This document shows positions 25,928 to 34,414 of a stretch of 60,606 bases of DNA, in pieces. The first letter of the stretch is position 1. Each line of letters starts with the position of its first letter. Origin of the DNA: an uncultured Eudoraea sp. (GTDB lineage Bacteria; Bacteroidota; Bacteroidia; Flavobacteriales; Flavobacteriaceae); assembly GCF_947258525.1 (NCBI RefSeq), contig NZ_CAMYIP010000212.1:1-60606 (forward strand), given 5' to 3'. Made by a program: the position numbers and the translations under genes. A model generated the notes under the pieces. It was not told the origin of the DNA. It did no database searches and saw only the letters and a list, made by a program, of their open reading frames with translations.

Positions 25928-28900
25928 TTTTCCTTACCTTCTAGTTCAATTGAAGCTTGTTTTTTGTTTTCTCCTTTGACCGAACTGTTCGGAGATTCTT
26001 TAATAAGTTTGGTTACTAACTGATTCTGTTGGTGCAGTTCTTCCTTTTGCTCTTTTATGGCTCGTTCCACAAGTTCTTTTGGCACTTTATTACCCGTTGC
26101 CAACCACTTAGCATTTACCTTAACCTTATTACTGAACGATAAAAATATTGGTAACATTACCAGTGTTAGCACTGTAGCAAAAGCTATCCCATAGGCAATT
26201 GAAATAGCCATAGGAATAAGAAACTGTGCTTGTCTGCTTTGTTCCAGTATTAACGGAGCCAATCCTGCAATGGTGGTCAACGAAGTTAGAAAGATAGCTC
26301 TGAATCGGGAGCGACCTGCATCATACATGGCATCATCAAACGTCATCCCGGATCTCAGGTTATTGTTAAATCTTCCTATAAGCACAAGTCCATCGTTCAC
26401 CATAATCCCAATAAGAGCAATAATACCCAACATTGACAAAATATTAATTGGGAAATCATGAATCCAATGCCCCCATGCGACTGCAGTTAAACTAAATGGT
26501 ATCAATAAGATAAGCATTAAAGGTTGGCTAAAACTTCGGAAGGTAAAGGCTATGGTAACATAAATCAAAAACAATACGGTTAGACCAACAAAGCGCAGTG
26601 AGCCTACGAGTTTTCCGGCTTCTCTGTTTTGACCTTCATAGGAAGGTGTAACCGTTGGATATTTGGCTAAAATTTCAGGCATGATTTCCGTCCGAATTTC
26701 AGTCATCACATCCGTTGCACTAACCTTTTTGGCATCTTTAAGATCTGATGATAATTGAATTTCACGCTGGCCATCTAAATGATTGATAGCCACATCTCCA
26801 CGTTCAATAGTATAGGTGGCAATTTCTTTTAAAGGTATTCTACTTCCATTTGGAGTAACTATCCGCATTTCATCCAGGTCTGTTATTGAAGATCTGTTTT
26901 CGCGATCATATCTTACCCAAACCCTTATCTCATCCTGGCCTCTTTGAAATCGCTGGGCTTGAGTTCCAAAGAATCCAGCCCGAACCTGATTCATTACCGT
27001 CCTTAAATTAAGACCAAGCAAATATGCATTTTCCTTGAGTTCCAGGCGGATTTCTTTAATCCCTGCCGGATCATTATCTGAAATATCCTTAAGGTCAGGA
27101 TTATTAATCATTGCATTTTTCAACTCCTCTTTTGCTGCCTTTAATTCCTGAATGTTATACCCCAATAGCGAAACAGATACCGGGTCACCTCCAAAATTAC
27201 CTCCTGAGCCATATATAAGACTTTCAACGCCTATTACGGGTCCAACCAATTCTCGTAGTCTTTTCGTAACAACATCTGACCGAATTTCATTCGGACGTTC
27301 CTCACCCGGCAATAGATTAATGGTAAGGGTTGCCGCCGAAGATCCGGGTCCTACATTTTTTATTACATTTTCATAAAGTTCTTTACCAGTGCCTTGAAGA
27401 TATTGTTCTGTTAGTTCCTGATTGACAATTTCTGCCTTCTCCTCAATTAAGGTTATGATGGAATCTGTTATTTTTTCATTGGTGCCATTTGGCATAAGTA
27501 ATTCTACCTGAACCCTGTCACTGGCTATTCTGGGAAAAAATGCCGTTCTAATAATTCCTCCGCCAATAGATCCGAAAGTGAGAATTAATGCAAAAACGAA
27601 AAAGGAAAAGGTTAATAATTTGTATTTCAAGGCAAATTTTAATGTGGGACTATAGGCCTTATCCCGAAACCAAATCATAATCTGATCTCCACCTTTATTG
27701 ATAGCTCTAAGCTTTGAAAATATTTTGGCTAGCCCTGTCTTTGGTCTTTTATCTTCTGCCTGCAGGGCTTTGGAGTGTGCCAGGTGAGCCGGCAGTATTA
27801 TAAGGGCTTCTACAAGGGAAACTACAAGAGTTAGTATGACGATTACAGAAACTTCTCCAAAGAACTCCCCTATCCGTCCGTCCAGGAATAAAAATATCGA
27901 GAACGCAAGTATTGTTGTTATAATTGCAGATACAATAGGAGGGATTACCTCCATAGTTCCATCTATCGCAGCTTGTACCGGAGTCTTTCCTTTCTCATAA
28001 TGTTGATATATGTTTTCGGCAATTACAATCCCGTCATCTACAAGAATCCCGATGACTATAATCATCCCAAAAAGGGACAGAACATTTATGGTAACATCGA
28101 AAAAACCTGCAAAAATAAACATCCCCAAAAAGGCAACAGGTAATCCAAATGCTACCCAAAAAGCCAACCTTGTATTGAGAAATACAGATAGAAAAAGAAG
28201 TACCAGGATCATACCAATTATGGCGTTTTCCGTAAGTAGTTGGGTACGTTGTGTAAGTGTATTTGAAAGATCACTAACAACACTTAACTGAATATTATTA
28301 TTTTTCTGGTTAAAATCTTCAATATAATTGCGAACTTTTTCCGCAGAAGAAATAAGATCCTCTGTATTCGTACTTGTAATAGTAGTTCGTACGGAAAGGT
28401 CTCCGTTGAAATAAGATGCATTAGGTGTTTCAGAAAACCGATCCCTTATAATTGCTATATCCTTCAGGCGAACTGTCTGTCCGGCGGCATCAGCTCTTAT
28501 GATTAAATTTGAAAGTTCATCACCATAATAGGACCTGTTATTTGCGCGTATCAGGTATTCCTCTTCACTTGTTTTTATGTTCCCTCCGGTTACGAGAATA
28601 TTGGCATTGGAAACTGCACTTGCAACCTCAGAGAAAGACAAACCATACGCCAGAAGATTATTTTCATTAACTGCAATTTCAATTTCTTCTTGTGGAAACC
28701 CAGAAATAGATATCTGAGATATGCCATCAATTGACCGAATATCGTTTTCAATCTGACGGGCTATTTGTTTTAGGGTTACCAGAGGAATATTTTCACCACT
28801 AATTGCAAAACTAATAGTTTGTCTTACTGCTTCTAATTTTGAAACAATTAATGGTTCCATGCCTGTAGGGAATGTAGGCACTCTGTCTACCGCATTCTTC

Positions 28901-29226
28901 ACTTGCAGCAGCATAAAGTCTATATCGCGGCCTTTTTCAATTTCAACGTTTATATTTCCACTATTTTCTCTTGAAGTTGAGGTTACCCTGTCAACACCTT
29001 CTAAGCCCTTAAGATTATCCTCAATTTTTAAAACAATACCTTCTTCTATCTCCTGTGGAGATGCGCCAGGGTAGGTTATATTTACTGAGATATTCTTTGA
29101 ATCCGTTAATGGAAAAAACGAAGATTTTAAAGAAGTAGCTCCAACAATTCCGAAAATGAAAAAAGCAATAATTATTACATCTACGGCAACGTGATATTTT
29201 ATGAAATACGAGATTACTTTTCTCAT
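25924..29226 (-). CDS. RND efflux transporter permease (AcrB-like)
   Basis: An 1100-residue resistance-nodulation-division pump: a first helix at residues 13-33, a large periplasmic loop, a helix cluster around 335-480 with the proton-relay pair in GILVDDGIVIAEN, a second helix near 545, a second periplasmic loop and a C-terminal cluster with MVNDGLVLIGRF and PLILEQSRQAQFL. The architecture and length match inner-membrane RND pumps that export amphipathic compounds using the proton gradient. A charged cytosolic tail of about 65 residues follows the last helix. Its start shares one base with the adaptor stop (TAATG), and its stop overlaps the tolC start. Compared with AcrB the second transmembrane acidic/Lys relay is different, so it belongs to another RND branch. 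Confidence 0.93.
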   Translation of the reverse strand: MRKVISYFIKYHVAVDVIIIAFFIFGIVGATSLKSSFFPLTDSKNISVNITYPGASPQEIEEGIVLKIEDNLKGLEGVDRVTSTSRENSGNINVEIEKGRDIDFMLLQVKNAVDRVPTFPTGMEPLIVSKLEAVRQTISFAISGENIPLVTLKQIARQIENDIRSIDGISQISISGFPQEEIEIAVNENNLLAYGLSFSEVASAVSNANILVTGGNIKTSEEEYLIRANNRSYYGDELSNLIIRADAAGQTVRLKDIAIIRDRFSETPNASYFNGDLSVRTTITSTNTEDLISSAEKVRNYIEDFNQKNNNIQLSVVSDLSNTLTQRTQLLTENAIIGMILVLLFLSVFLNTRLAFWVAFGLPVAFLGMFIFAGFFDVTINVLSLFGMIIVIGILVDDGIVIAENIYQHYEKGKTPVQAAIDGTMEVIPPIVSAIITTILAFSIFLFLDGRIGEFFGEVSVIVILTLVVSLVEALIILPAHLAHSKALQAEDKRPKTGLAKIFSKLRAINKGGDQIMIWFRDKAYSPTLKFALKYKLLTFSFFVFALILTFGSIGGGIIRTAFFPRIASDRVQVELLMPNGTNEKITDSIITLIEEKAEIVNQELTEQYLQGTGKELYENVIKNVGPGSSAATLTINLLPGEERPNEIRSDVVTKRLRELVGPVIGVESLIYGSGGNFGGDPVSVSLLGYNIQELKAAKEELKNAMINNPDLKDISDNDPAGIKEIRLELKENAYLLGLNLRTVMNQVRAGFFGTQAQRFQRGQDEIRVWVRYDRENRSSITDLDEMRIVTPNGSRIPLKEIATYTIERGDVAINHLDGQREIQLSSDLKDAKKVSATDVMTEIRTEIMPEILAKYPTVTPSYEGQNREAGKLVGSLRFVGLTVLFLIYVTIAFTFRSFSQPLMLILLIPFSLTAVAWGHWIHDFPINILSMLGIIALIGIMVNDGLVLIGRFNNNLRSGMTFDDAMYDAGRSRFRAIFLTSLTTIAGLAPLILEQSRQAQFLIPMAISIAYGIAFATVLTLVMLPIFLSFSNKVKVNAKWLATGNKVPKELVERAIKEQKEELHQQNQLVTKLIKESPNSSVKGENKKQASIELEGKEK

Positions 29227-30356
29227 TAGTTTTCTATTTTTGCTGTTTCTCTTTTATATTTTTTTACCAACATTCCGTCAAAAGCGCCAACAACAGGTTT
29301 GGTTAGTATTGAAATACCTTCGGGGACATCTTTTAGCACAACTTTTTTGTCCGAAAAATATACGGGCCTCACATCAATAAGATCAAGTAATGAATCCCGT
29401 ACCACAAAAATCTGATCGTTCTCCAGCAAAAGGCTCCTGTCTATTTCGATCGCATCCGTTTCCTGTTTGGCATTAAGGTTTGCTTCGAGATACATCCCTT
29501 CTTTTAAATCCGGATCGCTTACCTCAATAAAGGCCTTAATAGTCTGTGTAGCCAAATCAATATTCCCGTTAATTCTGGAAATAACACCTTTGTACGTTTT
29601 AGTACGATCGAGATTAACAAGGTCTACATGCTCATTAAGTTTTAAAAGGTCACTATATGTTTTACTGATGGAAACTTCCAATTCATAGGTGTCTGTATTG
29701 ATAAATTCTCCCAATTTCTGCCCGGATCTAACCAGCGAACCCTCTGTAACGAGCGCTTCAGTGAGTATACCATTGAACGGAGCAGAAATACTGTATTTTC
29801 GTAAACGTTGCTCCTGATTTTTGACATTGTAATAGTTTGTGAGAATACCACGGCCCGAAATAAAGAATTTCTCTTTTTCAGTTGTCATTTCCGGAAGTGG
29901 AGGTGTGGTTCTGTTGAGGTCAAATTCGCTTAAATAAGCTTGCCATTTAGGGAATACTTCCGGGTAGTCCAAACGAAGATCGGGCATAATAGAAGTAATC
30001 AAATTGTATAAATTACTCTTAGCCGACTGTACACTTGCATAATATTCGGCTGCATCTATTTTAATAATTGTCTCACCTTTTCTATAGGGTTGTCCTGCTT
30101 TAAAAAGTCTATTCGTTTTTTGGAATACCCCCTGAACTTCAGCATAGAGTTCCACTCTCCTTTTTGCCATTAGATTACCATTGGCCGGAACTATAATAGG
30201 AACTGTCCTATTGGTAACAGTTTCAGTAAAAACAGTTTTTACAACTTTTTCTACTTTCGCCCTTGGCCGGGTTTTACTGTTGATAATTTGCTTAGCCAAA
30301 AAAAACGAGGCTACTATAATTAAGATTCCTAATATTGATAAAATAATTTTTCTCAT
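29226..30356 (-). CDS. RND efflux periplasmic adaptor (MFP) subunit
   Basis: A 376-residue membrane-fusion protein with an N-terminal membrane anchor (about residues 4-22), then a barrel-sandwich half VPANGNLMAKRRVELYAEVQG, a helical hairpin region (about 105-180, rather long and with a Pro-rich turn) and the second half ISAPFNGILTEALVTEGSLVRSGQ. These are the two lipoyl-like halves typical of AcrA-type adaptors. It links the inner-membrane pump to the TolC-type channel. The gene starts 10 bases after the MarR-type regulator gene and overlaps the pump gene by one base, so the operon order is regulator, adaptor, pump, channel. Confidence 0.9.
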   Translation of the reverse strand: MRKIILSILGILIIVASFFLAKQIINSKTRPRAKVEKVVKTVFTETVTNRTVPIIVPANGNLMAKRRVELYAEVQGVFQKTNRLFKAGQPYRKGETIIKIDAAEYYASVQSAKSNLYNLITSIMPDLRLDYPEVFPKWQAYLSEFDLNRTTPPLPEMTTEKEKFFISGRGILTNYYNVKNQEQRLRKYSISAPFNGILTEALVTEGSLVRSGQKLGEFINTDTYELEVSISKTYSDLLKLNEHVDLVNLDRTKTYKGVISRINGNIDLATQTIKAFIEVSDPDLKEGMYLEANLNAKQETDAIEIDRSLLLENDQIFVVRDSLLDLIDVRPVYFSDKKVVLKDVPEGISILTKPVVGAFDGMLVKKYKRETAKIEN

Positions 30357-30366
30357 TGTTTTGTTA

Positions 30367-30831
30367 TTAAATTTGGGCCTCTTCGGAGCTAATGTTTCGT
30401 TGAATACTCTTCAGCGTATTTGTAAGTTGATATATTTCTTCTTCCTTAATATCTTTTTCCATGATTTCTTTTAGTCCAACTATTATGGGGCGTGTTAATC
30501 TAAATGTTGTTCTGCCGGTTTCGGTAATAAAAACCCTGTTTACACGCTTGTCAAATTCATCCTGTTCCCTGGTTATATAATTTTTACGCTCCATTTTAGC
30601 CAGTAATCTCGCCAAAGAAGATTTATCCCTTAAAGTCAGATATGCCAATTCATTTTGAATAAGGCCATCATTTTCATGTAATTTTTTAAGGACAATCATT
30701 TGTTCTTTACTAAGATCAAGGCCCTGGCTTTGAAAAGCTTCGTGCAAATAATTATCCACCATCTTAGCAGTACTGCCTATCCAACGACCTACTGACGTAT
30801 CAAAATCTACTAAAATATCCGAATTGTTCAT
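30367..30831 (-). CDS. MarR family transcriptional regulator
   Basis: A 154-residue winged-helix protein. The recognition region is visible as LIQNELAYLTLRDKSSLARLLAKMERKNYI (positions about 52-81), followed by the wing EQDEFDKRVNRVFITETGR, where Asp-x-Arg is the hallmark of MarR proteins. It is the first gene of the efflux operon and presumably represses it, with release by a phenolic or drug-like ligand. Two perfect palindromes lie immediately upstream (30837-30854 and 30857-30876) and are good operator candidates. The start ATG at 30831 sits only five bases downstream of a TATATTTG box, so the transcript may have almost no leader. Confidence 0.9.
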   Translation of the reverse strand: MNNSDILVDFDTSVGRWIGSTAKMVDNYLHEAFQSQGLDLSKEQMIVLKKLHENDGLIQNELAYLTLRDKSSLARLLAKMERKNYITREQDEFDKRVNRVFITETGRTTFRLTRPIIVGLKEIMEKDIKEEEIYQLTNTLKSIQRNISSEEAQI

Positions 30832-30836
30832 GCTGC

Positions 30837-30854
30837 AAATATAACGTTATATTT
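30837..30854. promoter_or_regulatory. perfect 18-base palindrome overlapping the marR -7 box
   Basis: The sequence AAATATAACGTTATATTT is self-complementary over all 18 bases. On the minus strand it overlaps the Bacteroidetes -7 box TATATTTG (30836-30843). A regulator bound here would block transcription, which suits MarR autorepression. The -33 spacing is not ideal (nearest TTG is 26 bases upstream). Confidence 0.6.
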
Positions 30855-30856
30855 TA

Positions 30857-30876
30857 TTAGTTGCATATGCAACTAA
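30857..30876. promoter_or_regulatory. perfect 20-base palindrome, candidate MarR operator
   Basis: The sequence TTAGTTGCATATGCAACTAA is self-complementary over all 20 bases, with arms TAGTTGCAT that look like a MarR half-site pair. It lies 26-45 bases upstream of the marR start, covering the expected -33 region. Two palindromes so close together suggest binding of two MarR dimers. Confidence 0.65.
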
Positions 30877-30928
30877 CGTTAAATAAAACTTAAATTATGT
30901 CTAATTATTTTAATTTATCGTAAAACAA

Positions 30929-30953
30929 AAAGGGATGCTTATCGCATCCCTTT
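30929..30953 (-). terminator. rho-independent terminator of the LRR gene
   Basis: Stem AAAGGGATGC (30929-30938) and GCATCCCTTT (30944-30953), with a 5-base loop. Read on the minus strand, the stem is followed by a T-rich tail (TTTTGTTTTA). It is 31 bases past the stop of the LRR gene. Confidence 0.8.
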
Positions 30954-30984
30954 GGCCAAACTAACTAAAGTATAAAGTCAATTA

Positions 30985-31863
30985 CTAATGTTCTTCATCG
31001 TCTTCAAATTTCGTATCTGCCATACGTGTTTTGGAAAAATTGACATCCTTGAAATCTAATTTTACATCGTCTTTATCGTAATCAAAAACCAGGAATTCTC
31101 TGGTGTCCATAAGTTCCAGGTTTTTGTATGAATTAAATTTGTTATTCTGAATTTGGAATACCTTAAGACTGGCTAACTGTCCAAATTCTGCAGGAATAGC
31201 CCCCCCTAATTGATTATTAGCAAGGACAAGTTCTTTGAGCAGAACCAATTGCCCTAAGTTTCGCGGTATATCACCATCAAGTGCATTCTCAAAAAGTCCG
31301 AGACTTTCAAGTCTGGTTAGATTTCCTATTGAATCTGGTATATGGCCCACAAAATTATTACTGGATAAATTTAAAACCCTTAGATTCTCTATATCTCCAA
31401 TACTATCAGGAATACTTCCTGAGAAAAAGTTATTAAAAGCAGTAAGCTCTAACAAATTGACCAGGTTGCCTATCTCAGAAGGAAGGTTTCCTTTCAATCT
31501 GTTCATTTCAATTTTTAGTATCTCCAGATTTTGTAATTGTGAAATGGTATTGGGTAATTCTCCACTGAGGGTATTGAATGCAAGGTTCAGGATCCTTAGA
31601 TGATTCAAGTTACCAATGCTCTGGGGTATTATTCCTGAAAGGTTGTTACGAAATAAATTTATCTCTACTACATGGTTTCCTTCAACCGTAACTCCATACC
31701 ATTCGGATACCGGCTGGTCTGTGTTCCATTGTTTTAGCCACGAAGTTCCATTGGTGCTCTCATATAGATCTAATAAGGCCTGCTTTTCAGCCTTGCTGAC
31801 CTTGGCATTTATCACTTGACTAGCTGTCATTATAATAACAAGAAGTAGGAGCAGCTTTTTCAT
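30985..31863 (-). CDS. secreted leucine-rich-repeat protein
   Basis: A 292-residue protein with a signal peptide (hydrophobic residues 4-20, ending near VINAKV). The N-terminal cap has the pattern LLDLYESTNGTSWLKQWN...VSEWYGV, typical of plant-like LRR proteins in Bacteroidetes. About seven 23-24-residue LRRs follow with the consensus L-x-x-L-x-x-L-x-L-x-x-N-x-L-x-G-x-I-P, for example NLSGIIPQSIGNL, NNFVGHIPDSIGNL and NQLGGAIPAEFGQL. The last 45 residues are acidic (DYDKDDVKLDF and DDEEH). LRRs mediate protein or glycan contact; the partner is unknown. It has its own promoter (31935-31963) and terminator, so it is a single-gene unit. Confidence 0.88.
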   Translation of the reverse strand: MKKLLLLLVIIMTASQVINAKVSKAEKQALLDLYESTNGTSWLKQWNTDQPVSEWYGVTVEGNHVVEINLFRNNLSGIIPQSIGNLNHLRILNLAFNTLSGELPNTISQLQNLEILKIEMNRLKGNLPSEIGNLVNLLELTAFNNFFSGSIPDSIGDIENLRVLNLSSNNFVGHIPDSIGNLTRLESLGLFENALDGDIPRNLGQLVLLKELVLANNQLGGAIPAEFGQLASLKVFQIQNNKFNSYKNLELMDTREFLVFDYDKDDVKLDFKDVNFSKTRMADTKFEDDEEH

Positions 31864-31934
31864 TAAATTTGGCTTTAAGAAATAGTTGTATCTTTACTTA
31901 AATAAAAACTTTACAATACTTAAGAATTACCCTA

Positions 31935-31963
31935 CAAATATACGACGTTTTGCAGATAAACAA
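31935..31963 (-). promoter_or_regulatory. Bacteroidetes-type promoter of the LRR gene
   Basis: On the minus strand TTG (31961-31963), an 18-base spacer, then TATATTTG (31935-31942), a full match to the -7 consensus TAnnTTTG. The box is about 70 bases upstream of the ATG at 31863. Confidence 0.65.
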
Positions 31964-31986
31964 CCTATTTAGTCGATGAAGTGCGC

Positions 31987-32022
31987 GTTTTTGTTGTGAA
32001 AGGCCTGTTTTTTGTTGTGAAA
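31987..32022. repeat. two direct repeats, 20-21-base period, upstream of the LRR promoter
   Basis: GTTTTTGTTGTGAAA at 31987-32001 is followed by GTTTTTTGTTGTGAAA at 32007-32022. The period of 20-21 bases equals two helical turns. The pair lies upstream of the -33 element at 31961-31963, where an activator could bind, and 19 bases past the stop of the ABC-F gene. Confidence 0.6.
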
Positions 32023-32040
32023 AATTTTCTGCCTTACTTT

Positions 32041-33963
32041 TTAGTCGGCTGGCCCAGTGTTTTCAAGCTCTAAAGTAGTATTTTCCCACCTTATCATTAA
32101 GGCCTCAAGTTCTTTTTTTTTGGCCTGATACGAGTCAAAAAAATCGGGAATCGCGATTGTAGCATCGTAATCCATTAGCAGATCATGATCTATTTTGGCA
32201 ATCTCTTTCTCCAATGAGGATATAGTACTCTCAATAGTACTTAACTTATTCTTTAGCGACTTTAATCTTTTCTGACTTTCGTAATCTGAAGGTTTGCTAT
32301 TGCTTTTTTCTTTCTTTGTCGGTATAGCTTGTTTCTTTTCAATTTCCCTGAAATCCTGAACTTTTCGCTGTTCAAGAAAATAATCAATATCGCCTAAATA
32401 CTCCTTAATCCTTTTATCCTTAAACTCATAAACCTTATTGGTAAGTCCCTGCAAAAAATCCCGGTCATGTGAAACTACTATCAAAGTACCTTCAAATTGT
32501 TTTAATGCTTCTTTTAAAATATGTTTGGATTTAATATCAAGATGATTTGTTGGCTCATCCATTACAAGAACATTAAAAGGCTGAAGCAACATTTTAGCCA
32601 AAGCCAACCTGTTCCTTTCCCCTCCTGATAAAACCTTGACATATTTATCCACGTCATCCCCACTAAAAAGAAAAGAGCCCAATATATCCCTTACTTTACT
32701 CCTGTTTTTCTCATTTGCTGCATCAATCATGGTGTCAAGTATGTTTTTATCACCATCCAGATACTCCATTTGATTCTGTGCAAAATAACCTATCTCAACG
32801 TTATGACCAGATTTTAGTTTCCCCTGATACTCCAATTCGCCTACCAAGATTTTAGCCAAAGTAGTTTTCCCTTGCCCGTTCTGGCCTACAAAAGCTGTTT
32901 TGCTGTCCCTTTCTAAAATTATGTCTACACCGTTTAATACTTCCTTATTACCATAACTTTTGGAAAGGTTCTCCATTTCAAATATTACTTTTCCGGGAGT
33001 TACAGAAATTGGAAAGCGCAATTTCATAGCACTAAGGTCATCCTCATCTACCTCAATACGCTCCATCCTGTCCAGTTTCTTAATCAGCGACTGAGCCATA
33101 GAAGCTTTTGAAGCCTTGGCCCGGAATTTATCTATCAGTCGCTCAGTTTGCTGAATTTCTTTCTCCTGGTTTTTACGGGCGCTAAGTTGTTGTTCTTTTA
33201 TTTCTTCTCTTAGCTCTAAATATTTAGAATACGGTTTATTGTAATCATAGATTCTACCAAGAGATATTTCTATGGTTCTGTTGGTAACATTATCCAAAAA
33301 CATTCTATCATGAGAAACTAACACCAGTGCACCGGTAAAATTAAGCAGGAATTGCTCCAGCCAAAGTATAGAATCAATATCCAAATGATTGGTGGGCTCA
33401 TCCAATAGGAGAACATCATTATTCTGCAGGAGTAATTTGGCCAATTCTATGCGCATCCGCCATCCTCCGGAAAATGTATCTGTACTTTTATTAAAATCCT
33501 CCCTTTTAAAACCAAGACCTAAAAGGATTCTTTCTGTCTGTCCCTGATAATTGTATCCTCCATGGACTTCATACTGATGTGTTAAATCATTTAAGTCTAT
33601 TATTAATTGATTGTATTTATCACTCTCGTAGTCCGTTCTTTCAGCCAATTGCAGGTTTATATTCTCCAACTTCTTTTCAAGTGCTTTTAATTCAACAAAA
33701 GCTTCGTAAGCTTCATCAAGGACGGATCTTCCATATTCAAAATCAAGATCTTGTTTTAGGCAGCCTATTTTTATATCTTTTTCTGTGGCCAGTGTCCCCG
33801 AATCCGGACTCATTTCTTTAGATAGAAGTTTTAGCAGGGTAGATTTCCCTGCGCCATTCTTTCCAATAAGCCCAACCCTATCTCCCGCATTTAATCTAAA
33901 CGCGATTTCTTTAAACAGGTATTCTCCTCCAAAAGAAACAGAAAGATTATGAATATTTAGCAT
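32041..33963 (-). CDS. ABC-F family ATPase (translation factor-like)
   Basis: A 640-residue protein with two ATP-binding cassettes and no membrane domain. Cassette 1 has Walker A GKNGAGKST (34-42), signature SGGWRMRIELA and Walker B VLLLDEPTNHLD. The linker (about 245-310) is rich in Lys, Gln and Arg. Cassette 2 has Walker A GQNGQGKTT, signature LSGGERNRLALA and VLVMDEPTNHLD. The C-terminal 100 residues form a charged coiled coil, as in Uup-type proteins. ABC-F proteins act on the ribosome, relieving stalls or (in some) protecting against antibiotics; Uup-like ones also bind DNA. It is a housekeeping candidate rather than a dedicated resistance gene. Confidence 0.92.
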   Translation of the reverse strand: MLNIHNLSVSFGGEYLFKEIAFRLNAGDRVGLIGKNGAGKSTLLKLLSKEMSPDSGTLATEKDIKIGCLKQDLDFEYGRSVLDEAYEAFVELKALEKKLENINLQLAERTDYESDKYNQLIIDLNDLTHQYEVHGGYNYQGQTERILLGLGFKREDFNKSTDTFSGGWRMRIELAKLLLQNNDVLLLDEPTNHLDIDSILWLEQFLLNFTGALVLVSHDRMFLDNVTNRTIEISLGRIYDYNKPYSKYLELREEIKEQQLSARKNQEKEIQQTERLIDKFRAKASKASMAQSLIKKLDRMERIEVDEDDLSAMKLRFPISVTPGKVIFEMENLSKSYGNKEVLNGVDIILERDSKTAFVGQNGQGKTTLAKILVGELEYQGKLKSGHNVEIGYFAQNQMEYLDGDKNILDTMIDAANEKNRSKVRDILGSFLFSGDDVDKYVKVLSGGERNRLALAKMLLQPFNVLVMDEPTNHLDIKSKHILKEALKQFEGTLIVVSHDRDFLQGLTNKVYEFKDKRIKEYLGDIDYFLEQRKVQDFREIEKKQAIPTKKEKSNSKPSDYESQKRLKSLKNKLSTIESTISSLEKEIAKIDHDLLMDYDATIAIPDFFDSYQAKKKELEALMIRWENTTLELENTGPAD

Positions 33964-34027
33964 TTTTTGTAATTGGTGTTACAATAATAAACTTCTTAAA
34001 ATTGTAGTTTTGCCTAAACTTTTGCAA

Positions 34028-34414
34028 ATGTTAAAAAAAGGAAACAAACTCTACAGTATTTTAACAGGAAGTTGTCCAAGATGCCACGGAGAAAGTATGT
34101 ATGAAGATACTAATCCTTATCATCTGGGTTCTCTTTTTAAAATGCATGACCGTTGCACACACTGCAATACTAAGTACAAAATTGAGCCGTCCTTTTTCTA
34201 TGGAGCGATGTATGTTAGCTATGCCGTTGGAATAGCATTTGCAGTAGCGGCCTTTGTCATTGCTTTTTTAATAATTGGTATTGGTTTACTAGAGACATTT
34301 ATTGCAATAGTAGTTACAATGGTTGTCTTTATGCCGGTTATCATCAGGCTTTCCAGAAATATTTGGATCAACATCTTTATAAAATACGATCCGGGAACTG
34401 TCCACATTGATTAA
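34028..34414 (+). CDS. DUF983 family membrane protein
   Basis: A 128-residue protein with an N-terminal zinc-ribbon-like part: CPRC at about residues 16-19 and CTHC at about 46-49 (two C-x2-C knuckles). Two hydrophobic helices follow (about 65-85 and 90-110). This is the DUF983 layout, a family often near cytochrome oxidase assembly genes, with no established function. An in-frame TTG at 34010 would add six residues, but the ATG at 34028 (MLKKGNKLYSI) fits the family N-terminus. Its 3' end overlaps that of the convergent FAD oxidoreductase gene by four bases. Confidence 0.85.
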   Translation: MLKKGNKLYSILTGSCPRCHGESMYEDTNPYHLGSLFKMHDRCTHCNTKYKIEPSFFYGAMYVSYAVGIAFAVAAFVIAFLIIGIGLLETFIAIVVTMVVFMPVIIRLSRNIWINIFIKYDPGTVHID

